Part shown: piece by piece, positions 1 to 11,040 of the stretch
How the letters are laid out: each line of letters opens with the position of its first letter
Numbering within the stretch: the first letter of the stretch is position 1
From: Cyclaneusma minus
Lineage: Eukaryota; Ascomycota; Leotiomycetes; Marthamycetales; Marthamycetaceae
NCBI GenBank assembly: GCA_037179335.1
Contig: JAKZHN010000049.1
Coordinates: forward strand, 170,398 to 234,397
Length of the DNA: 64,000 bases
Direction of reading: 5' to 3'
Program-made: the position numbers and the translations under genes
The notes under the pieces: model-generated
What the model saw: only the letters and a program-made list of their open reading frames with translations
Database searches by the model: none
What the model was told of the DNA's origin: nothing

Positions 1-397
1 ATCGGGCAGGGATCGTGAGACATCAGCCACTGTTTGCATGATAATAGCTGTCTCAAGCAGCAGCGTCTATGTGGCATCGCACTTCGCACCTTTACTTTCA
101 CCTTTTGTGTTGGCGACGAGCAGGTCTGTCGGTTCAGCCCCTATTCTCGCGCCTGACGCGTCGCGACCTCTATTTACGACAAGGCCACTCCCCGCTCCTG
201 CCGAGCGCCTTGCCCTTTTTGCGAACAACAACACAAAGCCCATCCACTCCCCCCCGACTGTGCCACTTCACCTCCAGCCTCGGCCGGATTCCTGGGCTGC
301 AGGAACCGCCTGCGATTGAGTTTCGGCTCTGAGCAAGCACATTCCTTCCGCGCCTTCGCCCACCATTGCACGCAAAGTCCCCCAAGATTGGCCCCCA
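1..397. other. 5' flank of the first gene
   Basis: No gene is visible here. It is the presumed promoter and leader of the plus-strand gene beginning at 398. The last 150 bases are C-rich on the plus strand, as is common in fungal leaders. Small open frames on both strands look like chance. Confidence 0.5.
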
Positions 398-2464
398 ATG
401 GCCTCCGCAGTCAAGAACCTGAGGGCCATGTTCGAGAATCAGAACAGCGAGTCCTCCGACTCGCCACCTGAGCACCGTGGCCGCTCTCCTGCACTCTCGC
501 GAGGTGAGCAATCCAACACGCCACCTGCGCAATTGTAGTACGCTGACAGTCCTGCAGGAGCGTCGAGTGCAAGCGACTCACCTGGCCCACGCCAGCTGTC
601 TCACGGCCGCACCAATTTCATCGCCGTGGAACGCAGCGCCCAGCTGGGCAATCAGGTGGGACTCCGAAGAGACAGTGCCAACAACAGCAGCTTTGCCGAA
701 CGCAGGATGGACTTTGCTGGCGAGGCACCCGAGAGTGCGGCCGAGCGAAAACAATCGCTGGCTGCCGAATTCCAAGCTCGGAAAGCCTCCGTCCTCGTCG
801 AAGAGCCAATTCCCGAGATGGCCCTTGAAACTCCAGCTGTCGAGGTTGAGAAGCAGCTGGGAGCTACGGATGGTGGCGATCGAGGCCGAAACCCAGTGCC
901 AGCTGCTAAAGTACCAAGCGCCAACCCAGACAAGAAGACGTCCGCGAACGAAGACCGTCACGCAAAACCTCTGCCCGGAGACCTGACTAGCAGTGCTGCC
1001 GTGAGTGGCGGAGCGGCTCTGAATGGAAGCGGCGGACTCGGCGAGGAACTGCACGGAAGCAGCAATGGAAAAGTGTCAAAGTCCACCTCTTCGAAGGTGA
1101 ACTCTGCGGCCAAGGATACCAAGAAGACGCCCGCGCCGATCAAGACCGCTAAGCCAGCTGCTGCTCCTACAAAGCAGCCAGCTGCAGGATCGAAGCAAGC
1201 GAAGACTCCGACTTCCAGCAACAGCATGGCCAAATCTACGTCGACCAAGGCTTCTGTTCCCGTTGGACCTACGAAGGAGCCCACGAAGGTGCCCACGAAG
1301 AAGCCGAGCACCTCAACATCCACCAATAATACTAAGCCGAAGGCACCAGCCAAGTCTACACCATCCACCACTTCCGCCACTAGCAGGAAGCCCTCACTTG
1401 AGGTCAAACCAAAGCCTAAGTCACCGACCCGCCCGGTGAAGCTTCCTTCGTCTTTGACTGCCCCCACCGCTTCCTCTGGCGCAAAGACCGCCTCGGGAAC
1501 CACAGCCTCGTCTGTCGCACCCTCCACCCGGCAATCTCTCAGCCGCTCCACCAGTAGTCTCAAGCGTGCTCCGAGTGTAAAGTCGACTTCAGGTCCTCGC
1601 CGCATGTCTGCCACCCATAAGGAACGCCCTGCCGTCGGCCCGCCTCCTTCTCGTACGACTGCTGATTTTTCCAAGTCGCAAGCAGGCCAGGCCGATGGTA
1701 ACTTCCTGGCTAGGATGATGCGACCAACGGCCAGCTCTTCATCCAAGACACATGAGAAGGTTGCCAGTCCTCCCAAGGAAAGGAAGCAATCTACTGCGAC
1801 GACGCGACCAACCACTCGCGATGGCTCTACTCCCAAGGCATCCTTTGGAAGTCCAGTTGCGAAGAAGACTGCTGTCGTGAAGCCAAAGACGGAGCCTGTG
1901 TCAAAGGCGACACCCAAGGAATCTAACCCCGTCAAGAAGGCCGTGAAGAAGGCCGCTGCTGCGGTGGGCACACCGAAGAAAGAGCCAGAGACTGCCGCTG
2001 GCCCAGCCACTCCTAGTGTTAAGGAGGCTGTTAAGACTGAAGAGAAGGATGTTGCCGTGAAGGAAGAGCCAGCTGATATCGAGCCGGTTACCAAGGAAGC
2101 AGCCCCTGTTGAAGCTCCCGAGACGATCGCCGAGTCCGAGCCAATCATCAAGCAAGAACCAGTTTCTGAGCCAGCCGGTGTCGCCGAGGCCGAAACCCCT
2201 GAACTGAACGCCAAAGATGCTGAGCCCGAGATGACTGGTGCAACTGAATCAGCTATTGACGAGGAGAAACATATCCAGAGTGAGAAAGATGAGTCAGACA
2301 GGCTCTCTGCTGTGGTCGGTGAGAGCGCTGTCACTGAGGACGGGAAGAAGAGCGATGGAACCGCCACTGAAATTACCGACTCTACTGCAGAGGTCAAGGC
2401 TGCCGATGATACTAACGGCATCGAGAAGGATCTGGAGGCTGTCAGCCTCGACAAGCAGGACTGA
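398..2464 (+). CDS. Disordered Lys/Pro/Ser/Thr-rich fungal protein
   Basis: Two exons, 398-503 and 558-2464, joined by a 54-nt GTGAGC...CAG intron, give about 670 residues. The spliced N-terminus reads MASAVKNLRAMFENQN, then an S/P-rich stretch, then SHGRTNFIAVERS. To me this is a conserved fungal N-terminal block of unknown role. Residues of about 150-470 are low-complexity basic sequence dominated by K, P, S, T and A. The C-terminal third is acidic and repetitive, with many E-A/P-V/T runs, and ends AVSLDKQD. I see no catalytic motif, transmembrane segment or signal peptide. The ATG at 398 is preferred over the in-frame ATG at 626 because only the spliced form keeps the N-terminal block. The basic middle and acidic tail would fit a scaffold, cytoskeletal or chromatin-associated protein, but that is a guess. 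Confidence 0.75.
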
Positions 2465-3293
2465 AAGGAGAATCTTGAGCACATTGAGCACGAGTTCGAA
2501 GTCTTGTTGGTTGCTTGAAGTCCCACTCCACGTCCAATTCATAAAATCTTGTACATTCATTGCTTTCATTCATGCATTGCCCAAGGAGTTACGAGTTTCC
2601 AGATTCCTGAGAATTCCGAGCTAGGCGGTGGCATGGGCTGTATGGCAAAATGGAAGGAATCCGACTGCGCACATTCGCATTCGCATGGAAGGACGGTCTG
2701 TCAACATACAACAGATGAGCTGCATTGCAGTCGAGCTAGGCGGACAGAACCGAGCTGTTAGCTTAGCGAATGTCCACATTCATTGCTCTCCATGTTGTGT
2801 TATGTGAATTGTGACGGTGAGATTTGTATGAAGTGCAAGTTCGTCCATTAAACAATTTTCTGTGTCGACTTAGGTGAACTCAACCAGGTTGTTTAGGTTA
2901 TCCCAAGTATCTACATAATCCTAAGTCCTTAGGAGACCACCAAAGTAACTGCATTATTTACGTAATACGTGTAGGACTTGGGTTCTGGGCTTGTTCATGT
3001 TGAACTGGTTGAGCGACACCAGTCATTCACAACTACGGAAAACGAGAGAATATTGGCCTTCTCACTCTCAGGCGTTTTAGACATCTTGATGGAATCCGGG
3101 AATGGTGAACTAGAGTTGGGCAGCATCGCGTACCACTGGCACTATGATCACCACATGGTTCATCACTTCCTGGTCCCACCAACAATAGTGCAAATTCGGG
3201 CCACCAAGTGTCACTCGCACTTTTCCGAACGATCTCTTTGCAACTGCTCATCGAACCTCGCAGTAACTTGCATGCAAACAACAGCAACCAAGT
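2465..3293. other. Intergenic, nothing recognised
   Basis: 3' region of the preceding gene and upstream region of the GNAT relic. A 139-codon open frame at 2978-3397 overlaps the GNAT exon in another frame and shows no family signature. Confidence 0.4.
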
Positions 3294-4153
3294 ATGGAAA
3301 GCGCAAACATGAAGAGCGGGAGTTCACAGGCCCCGCTCTACGAGACATTTCCCGCTGGCTGGTAAGTTGTTTTTCAGGTATGATCAGCTTGATCTGACCG
3401 AGACTTTAGGAAAGCGCGTCAAACTCAGCAAAACCAAACTCCGCCAGATACGGCTCCCAGAAGTGAAAAATGAACAAGAGAAAGGAGCCTATACTCGAGT
3501 TCTCATTGACGGGCACCTTGTAGGCCACGCATTTTCATACCGATGGGAAAGCGGCATTACTGGCGACACGAAAACCATATGCTGGGTTACGCAGCTAGTG
3601 ATCCATGCAAACTTCAGAAGACAGGGACTGGCTACTGGCTTGCTAAGTTGTTTGCGAGATAGTGACTCCGAGAAGGAGGTCGACTTGTACGGAATCGTGA
3701 GCCCTCAGCCGGCCCCCTGTATGGCTGCTGCGAAAGCTTTTGCTGGTGCGTGCCTATCTACCCATCTAATCTAGTCTACATTTCTTACTACCCATGAAGC
3801 GCGTCCTACTTGCGATGCTAGACACTCTTTGCTAAATCTCACTACAGGCTCAATCAACGCCGTGCACCTGGACGCCATTGCCCGTTCTGCGAGAATGGCT
3901 ATGCAATCCTGATTCCTCGCCAATCGAATATGTGCGAACTGCGAAGCTCCGCAGTGTGATTTTCGGAGCTGATGCAAATATTGGGGCTAGCTCTGATGGT
4001 GACGTTCTATCCTCCGTCGATACCTGGTTTTTTGTGAACCATGCTGAGCCGGAGGAAGCGTTGCAAGAAGTGAGAAATAGAAGCGATGTGTCGTGGCCCT
4101 TAGGGGAACCCTTAGAAGGACATGAATTCTTGCTGATCGTCGGGCGAGCCTGA
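3294..4153 (+). pseudogene. Decayed GNAT-family acetyltransferase
   Basis: Three stretches in three different frames match one fungal GNAT family. The first (3294-3361) reads MESANMKSGSSQAPLYETFPAGW. The second (3378-3745) begins YDQLDLTETLGKRVKLSKTK and contains the acetyl-CoA-binding block ICWVTQLVIHANFRRQGLATGLL, with Q/RxxGxA/G as RRQGLA. The third (3911-4153) contains SSPIEYVRTAKLR, VSSVDTWFFVNH and WPLGEPLEGHEFLL. Exon 1 and the second block are separated by only 16 nt with GT...AG ends (3362-3377), too short for known fungal splicing. A normal intron follows (3746-3847). Then GSINAVHLDAIARSARMAMQ runs into TGA at 3910, and the family sequence resumes one frame over at about 3911. Known relatives are cytosolic N-acetyltransferases of uncharacterised substrate. 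The gene is either a pseudogene or carries assembly errors. Confidence 0.7.
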
Positions 4154-4843
4154 CAAGCACTCTAACGGTTGGAGGCTGATGAGAAATAGAAACATACACA
4201 GGTTGTATACCAACTAGGTAGATTCTAGTAGAGGCTGCACATCAGACCGCCGTAGTGCGATATTTATCGAGGAAGCAAGTCTTTAGAGTCTAGGTCTAGA
4301 AAGCTCAAGTATAGACCAACGAAGTTATTAGCAGTAAACCAAGTGCTTTTGCAACATCGTCGACGCTGAGTCTTCGGGACTAAATCAGCTCGTGGCTCCT
4401 CACAGGATGATCTGAATCCAGTCTTGAGTTAACTGTTACAGCATTTATTTGACAAAAAAACATGGAAAGGGTCATTAGAGGATTTAAGATTGCCATTGTC
4501 CGGAGTTCTGGAAAGTGAAGTCATGAACAAGCCGCGTTGACAGAGCTCACCAGGAAACTAGAGTCAATTTTTACCTATCCATTGGCTCGTGGGGATTGGA
4601 TTTCGTATTATTAGTATATTTTACAGGTTCGGGCAATGCCCATGATGCTGTGAAGTTGAAACCGCGTCTTTATGCTGCACATATCATTCACTCAATGAGG
4701 AGACTGAGCGGAGTATGCCAGCGTATGAAACACTCCGATACAATTTGAAATGCTACCTTTTCTACATGCTCGCTGCAATGCCTCATCGTCATACTTGACC
4801 AACTAGAACTCAAAAACTCCCATGAATAGACAGACCAGCACTC
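4154..4843. other. Intergenic between convergent genes
   Basis: Region between the 3' ends of the GNAT relic and the Ste6-like gene. It is moderately AT-rich, and I see no gene, RNA or clear repeat in it. Confidence 0.4.
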
Positions 4844-7800
4844 TTAATACTCATCACCCTCCTCGACCTTACTGACTATCCTCCGATGCCCTCCAGGCTT
4901 TCCCACCGTCACTGCCCTCGCAACGCCCAGCTCTACGCCCTTGGCCCTGGCCTTAGCCGGCATCTCACTCGCCACCAATGCAGCAAAATTCCCTCTTCGC
5001 CTAATCAACTCCTGAAAGCCTCCCACCTCCACCACCGTCCCCTTATCCAACACCACAATTGTCTCCGCCACCCGCATCATATCCACATTGTGCGTAATAA
5101 TTACCACCGCCATCTCCCCCATCCCCTCATCCTTGACTAGATGCGAATACCGCTTGTTCTTGCTCGGTGCTCTTCGTACTAATTTCGAGATCGTTTCGCA
5201 GATTTGCTCCGAAGACTCAGGATCGAGAGCGGAGGTTGCCTCGTCGAGGATGAGGATGCGTGGACGGCGGACCAAAGCGCGTGCGATGGAAATGCGTTGT
5301 GCTTGACCACCGCTAAGGCCTTGCCCGCCTTCTCCCACGACGGTTGAGTAGCCATGCGGGAGCGACGTGATGAATTCGTGGATTCCTGCCTCTGTTGCAG
5401 CGGCTTCGATGTTGGACTGATTGCTGAGCGGTGAGCTTGGGGAGAGGCCGTAGCGGATATTTTCTTCGATCGTGGCCGGAAAGAGGATGGGTGTTTGGGA
5501 GACTATGGCGGTTTGGCTGCGGAGAGAGGAGATGGAGCAGTCAAGGACGGAGACGTCGGCGAATGTTAGGCCGGTAGAGGTGCCTTTGGCGGGGCTTTGG
5601 GGAGGGTAGAGCGCGAGGAGAAGGTTAGCTATGGTGGATTTGCCGCTGCCAGATGACCCAACAATTGCTGTACATGAGCCGGCTTCGAAATCGATTGACA
5701 CATCTTTGAGAACCTGTGCGTCTGGACGACTTGGATACGTAAAGGAGACTCGGTCGAATCGGATTGGTAGCGGAGTTTCGAGTATAACTTGCCCGTGATC
5801 CTCGTGACTTGAGTTCATTGGAAGGTTGGCGAGATAGAGCATATATGTAGCTGTCACACGCGACGAGTTGATTTGAGGCACGAAAGCCACAATGTTGTTC
5901 GCATTGCCGATCCCGAACAGCAACAGCGAGGTTGACTGAAGCACATCACCGAGAGCCCAGCCACTCTGTCTCAGGATAGTAGCAGCATACCAAAAGATCA
6001 GTGCTGTGACGAACAGACTTATAGAATCTGTAAGGCCAAAGAAAACCCCTGTCCAGGAAGCTCGTTTGATGCCTATCAGCAAGGCCTCGTTGTATGCTTT
6101 TGCGTGTTTCTGTTTGAAGTAGTTCTCGAGGACGTACGCTCTCACCACGCGAAGACTGGTGAATGGCTCGGTAAATATCGATGCTACACTGGTCGCCGCG
6201 TTGTTACCTTTCCGCTCCCACTTGGCACTGATGAAATCGAAAACTCTTGTGCAAAGATAGACGGCAGGCATGGTTGCAAGACCGACAAGTGTGAGCTGCC
6301 AGCAGGCAACAAGAGCCCAGGTGATAGAAAGGGTGACCATGACCAAGGCAGCAACAACATAGCCTGCGAATCTCCCAACCAAATTGCGCATCTCTTCAGC
6401 ATTGCGGTCTAAACACTCAGTAATCCTGCTCGCGTTGTTCTTCTCCTTATCAAACCAAGACTTTGGCTGACCCAGAATGCGCTTCAAGGCTTCCTTGCGA
6501 AGGCTGTCGACCCAAGCTTGGCCGCAAGTCTCGAGGAAGTATTGCATGGTAAATAGCATGATTCCGTTGAATATTGCAAGTCAAAGCACCGCAAGGGAAT
6601 AATCCCTGGCTGCAGCACTCCGTCCTGTCGTCAAGGAATAGGAAGCTTTGAGAGCACGAAAGAAAAGGCCGGCGTCGCACCCGCCGAGCCAACAGCGCAG
6701 GCAAAAGCGACGACCAACTTTATTCTGTACTTCCTAGATAATGATGGCCACACTGTACCAAGAATCTGAGCTATGGAGGCAACTTGTCTTCGCCGTTGTG
6801 GTTGTGGTGGTGGTGGGTGCTCTGCTAGTGGCGCTTGACTATGTTGTGCCGTAGTGAATGTCTGGGATAATGCTTCAGGAGCGAAGCCATCGGAGGGATC
6901 ATCGACGTCGCGTCCAGGAATCTCATCCATGTCTAATCCTTGATAGATTGAAGAGTGTCTCGGACTATATTGATAATGGGCTCCCTCGTGCGCAGGCTCA
7001 CCCGAAAACGTAGCAGAGTAACGCTTCGGGGTATAGGCCGCTGGTATTGCGACATCCGCAGAATTTCCATAGTCGAAAGCTACCCAGGAAAAGCGCCTGT
7101 TCACCGTAGGTGCTCCAAAAGTACCAGATGTCGCAGGTTCAGGGGTGTCGACTTGAGGCGTTGATTGCCCAAACGCTGTATCGTCTGCGGCGTCATTGTC
7201 AGATGGTGACAATGTTGAAGCCCATCCCTTCCAGGTTGGTTTTGGAGTCGCCTTGGGTGTCATTTTCGGTGTCATTCCTGGTGACTTCCAGAGGCCATCC
7301 GTAATCATGGAGTTTGCATAAGTTGTGCGAACACCAAGAGAGAGCCGATGTGATGCACTGCGCCTGATGGCTGGCTCTTCGTCCAAACCAAGGAACCTTG
7401 ACAGATATGTCGGCTTCGCAGGTTCAAAGGGTAGCGAGTCATCAGATGCCAGGGTAGAGACAGTGGCATCAGAGCCACGGCGATGGTATTCTTCCTGCTC
7501 TTCATCTGTTGGTCCCTCTTGTTCAGAATCTTGGGCAGAAACAAAGGATCGGAAAATGCTGCCCTCTTGGGCAACAAGGTTTCGACGGTAGCCTTCCTCT
7601 ACCACCTCAGCATGACCAAAGAGATAGACGTAGTCATTATCCTTGACTTGGGACACATCATGGGTGATCATTATCGTTGTTTTCCCTTGTCGCCATGACC
7701 GAATCGCATCCATGACCAGAATTCGACTGGTCTGATCCAGCGCACTTGTCGCTTCGTCGAGTATCAGTACCGGAGTATCTCTCAATCGAGCTCTTGCCAG

Positions 7801-9569
7801 GGCAACTCGCTGCCTTTGTCCACCACTTAAAGTACTACCGCCGTGACCGACAATAGTGTCGATGCCGTCCGGGAAATCCGCAATTACTTGCTGGAGAAAG
7901 GATATCTCGGCGGCGCGCAAGATATCCGCTTCTGTCACGACCTCGTGTCGCCGGCGACCAAACGCAATGTTTCTAAAGATACTCTCATTGAAGAGATTGC
8001 TTTGTTGTTGCACCAGAGTGATGTTGTCTCGCAACCAGCTGACAGAAGTCTCCTGAACAGGGACACCATCGATGGTTAAAGTGCCGGATGACGGTTGATA
8101 GTATCTAAGCAAAAGATTGGTAACGGTACTTTTGCCAGAACCACTCTTTCCAACGAGAAAGGTCGTCTCGCCAGCTGGAAAGAAGAAGTCGACACTCTTC
8201 AAGGCTGGTTGACCTGGGTTCGACGGGTATGAGAACGAAAGCTGGTAGTCAAACAAGTCAGCACGACAGAGCAACATTTGGAAGGCAACAGATGATGAGA
8301 ACTCACGTTCTTGCCCTCGATATCACCTCGGCACTCCGGGGGGTTTTTAGATGTAGTTTTCTTGGCTCCGTTCTCGCTTTGATGCATTTCCGCCATCAAT
8401 GACTTTAAGGTGGCTCCAGCAAATATCCCTTTGGCGACTACAATCCACTGCGGCAGACACGATTCCAAAGCTTGCACGCCTTCAAAGCATGCATAGAAGC
8501 AGGTGAAAATGGTGCCAGAGCTAAGGCCATGATCGATCAGGGTGCTGCCGTACCAGAATCCTTGGACATACATAGAGAAGGCAACGAAAGCCATAAATCC
8601 CATCTGGAAGCCAACAGTACGAGCTTGGACGAGGTAGAATGTGGATGCTCGATCTATAACAGTACTATACTGTCGAAGTTCCTGCTCCTGGCCCAGATAG
8701 GCTTTGACGGTGTCTATGAAAGTGAGAGCTGCGTGTGCTTTTTTGGAAGCTTGAGTCAACGCGGCTTTCTGATTCTCAATGGCTGGACCCAGGAACCTTG
8801 CTATGATGGACAGGACAAGGAAGGTGACCGGCACTACCGACATGATGACCAGAGTCAGTTTCCACGATGAGTAGAAGGCAAGCCCAGCGGAGGCAAAGAA
8901 GCTGACAACACTGCAGAGAAGGCTACCCATTGGTTGTGAGGTGGCCATTTGTAGCTCTCGAATTTGGCTTCAGTTCCAATTAGCATCTGTATATGTTGGT
9001 ATAAAGGTTGACGAGACTACTCACGCTTGAATTCGGGTCATCAACGTAGATACTCCATCCTCTCGGAGATCAAACCACTCCATCTCGTTAGTCAGCAACC
9101 CTTTGAAAATGCTTTCGCGAGCACTCTGCGCCTGGAGTTCCCCGAAGATGATCCAGAACCAGAAGAGACCGCCAGTCGAGATCCATGTCACGGCCCCGAG
9201 AAGAGTCGTTGCTAGCGCCCATTTGTTGACGGTGGACGTCATTTGAGGTCCGCTGATCGTGCCTGCGCCGAATTCCGAGAGAGCGTTGAAAATGTCGCCA
9301 ACGAAAAGTGCCAGGACGGGTTTCGCTATTCCTGCTAGGATGGCGCAAAACACAGCCATAGCCAACGCGGCGGCGTGAAATCTGCAGGTGAAAGCGAACA
9401 GATGTCGTACGGATCCATCGATTTGCTGGACCTGGTTATGCTGGGGCTCGTCGTCGGCCACTTGCGCAGCTGGCGAATAGCGCGGTGGGGGCCCGTTGCG
9501 TTCCATGTCCTGGAAGCCGCCTTTTGGGACGTCGACGGCATCGAGGTGTGTACTTTGATGAGCTTGCAT
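4844..9569 (-). pseudogene. Ste6-like ABCB exporter, frameshifted
   Basis: Full-size ABC exporter (TMD-NBD-TMD-NBD) of the ABCB/MDR class. Exons on the minus strand are 9569-9025, 8967-8307, 8241 to about 6643, and then 3' sequence to 4844. NBD1 has Walker A GKSGSGKST, signature LSGGQRQR and Walker B VLILDEATSALD. NBD2 has GSSGSGKST, LSGGQAQR and ILILDEATSALD. A roughly 200-residue low-complexity linker follows NBD1. The second TMD contains LETCGQAWVDSLRKEALKRIL and LTECLDRNAEEMRNLVGRFAG-like text, which I associate with the Pezizomycotina Ste6/AtrD group thought to export the farnesylated a-type pheromone. Two lesions lie at the start of TMD2. The frame breaks after AFSFVLSKL (near 6640), as if one base were missing. 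The resumed frame (SYSLTTGRSAAARDYSLAVL) then meets TGA at 6583-6581, before LAIFNGIMLFTMQYFLE. No GT/AG intron repairs both. The product would be a half transporter. Substrate assignment is by family only. Confidence 0.75.
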
Positions 9570-10301
9570 GCTGTCGAGAACTGCGATGCAAAGGGTCGAT
9601 GCAGGAGGCTGCGAACGGTAGTGGTTGTTGCTTTGAAGAGGCAGGCAAAAGCCATGGTCCAAACTGTCGGGAAGGTAAACAAGTCTGTGGGCGGGTACAG
9701 TATTTCGTTCATAATGGCAGGACAGACAATATGAAGGCACTTGGATTGGATCCGGGTATTATGTCTAAACCTAGTTGTTCGCATTGTTTTGTTGAAAGGG
9801 CTCGTCCTTAGTATTGTTATCGACAAGCGAAAGGGAGACACACAAAACATGGCCTTTCATACCAACACACATGCAACCCCAATTATTCGATCTTCCTTTC
9901 CTTTGCAGCCTATTTCACTCGAGGGCAATTGATTGATGACTTTGCGCTATGTGCTCCGATATACTAGCCTCGGATCCTAGACCCACGGCCGGCTATGGCG
10001 GTTCCCAATCGGAAATGATGCCCATGTAGAAAATGGGCAACCCGCTTCACGGCAATCACAGCCTACGAAGAACAAGCGATCAAATCGTCCCTAAGATAGA
10101 GGAAATCTTTGAAGGATCGTCGACAGACTGGGTATTGCTCCCCACTGGGGAAGATGAGCAGACAAGAAGCTATGCTCATGATGATTGGAAAGGCTGCTCG
10201 ATATTCAGCGCATCATCCAGAATCACAGCACCACTTTTGAACGCTTCGCATGGCGTCGATACTCGGCGCGGCGTGCGGTCGCTCATAATATCATAATTGC
10301 A
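9570..10301. other. Intergenic upstream of Ste6-like gene
   Basis: Presumed promoter of the Ste6-like gene (start 9569, minus) and 3' flank of the PBDC1-like gene. An in-frame extension of the exporter upstream of 9569 has no conserved content, so I treat it as leader. Confidence 0.4.
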
Positions 10302-11040
10302 TTACGATGTGTTTGATTTTGCTGCCTCCTTCTGGGCGTTCTCGTAGACCCAGTCATTCAAGCCGTTCCGGTTCCTAGGCAGAATCAGCACTTGTGGGTC
10401 CTCAGATCTACAGAAAGTCCCGGGCCTTTTTGATCAAGAGTATCGGAGATGTCTTACCTTGCGATTTCGATGGCGTAGAATTGCATGCGAGGCACTGAAA
10501 AGAAGTCGTCAGCTTCAATACTTCAATGTTCCATAGGTCGCAGACCAAAGACTCACCGAAGATGGTCTCGTCTTGACCATACTCAAACTTGGGATTTGTC
10601 CTCATTATGGTGCCAAAGTTGTAGTCGTTGATCTTCTTCTCATATGCCATCATGAAGTTACGCCACCGCTCCTTGCCGGCCTTGCTCTTCATTTCGTCCT
10701 CGTTGGTGGTGGCGGCCGGGTCGAACTCGGGGAAGTCGGTCTTCAGGTGCTCGTAGATCTCGTCATCCATCTTTGTGAGACGCAGCGAAGAGCCTTTGAC
10801 TTTCTCGAGAATAGCCCAGTATGTGGACATGTGTTGCACGGCTGGAGGTGGGGTCAGCCGTGGTGTCTGGCGGAATATCAGAGGCGATGGGCACAACCTT
10901 TCACAGCGAACTGCTTCTCGATCTGGAAATGGGGTCAATCATTGCTCTTAAAAGCACCGTAGGACGGACAAAGGGCAGCTCACATCCTCGAGGTTCTCTG
11001 CCTCTTCGGCATTGAACTTTGACGGCGGTGCGACAGACAT
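10302..11040 (-). CDS. PBDC1-like protein (YPL225W family)
   Basis: Five minus-strand exons, 11040-10984, 10922-10898, 10841-10557, 10494-10458 and 10374-10302, join in frame to about 158 residues. The product runs MSVAPPSKFNAEEAENLED, IEKQFAVKAVQHMSTYW, LRLTKMDDEIYEHLKTDFPEFD, EDEMKSKAGKERWRNFMMAYEKK, DYNFGTIMRTNPKFEYGQDETIF, PRMQFYAIEIARNRNGLNDWVYE. This is the whole PBDC1/DUF757 fold. Despite its name (polysaccharide biosynthesis domain-containing), the eukaryotic family is a small cytosolic protein. The yeast member has, to my knowledge, been linked to translation-elongation-factor biogenesis. Exon 2 is only 25 nt, and every splice junction falls where the family sequence is continuous. 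Introns are 51-83 nt. The gene looks intact. Confidence 0.9.

Noticed and set aside
958..2526. 522-codon minus-strand frame opposite the first gene
   Set aside because: Antisense shadow of a low-complexity coding region; the plus frame has the conserved N-terminus and a clean intron.
2978..3397. 139-codon plus-strand frame
   Set aside because: It overlaps the first GNAT exon in another frame and has no family-like composition.
3362..3409. Alternative 48-nt intron (GTAAGT...TTTAG with CTGAC branch site) for the GNAT gene
   Set aside because: It splices well on paper but puts the downstream family sequence out of frame and removes the conserved YDQLDLTETL block.
6560..6660. A hidden intron rescuing the Ste6-like gene
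   Set aside because: No GT/AG pair of workable size removes both the frameshift and the TGA while keeping the flanking TMD2 sequence.
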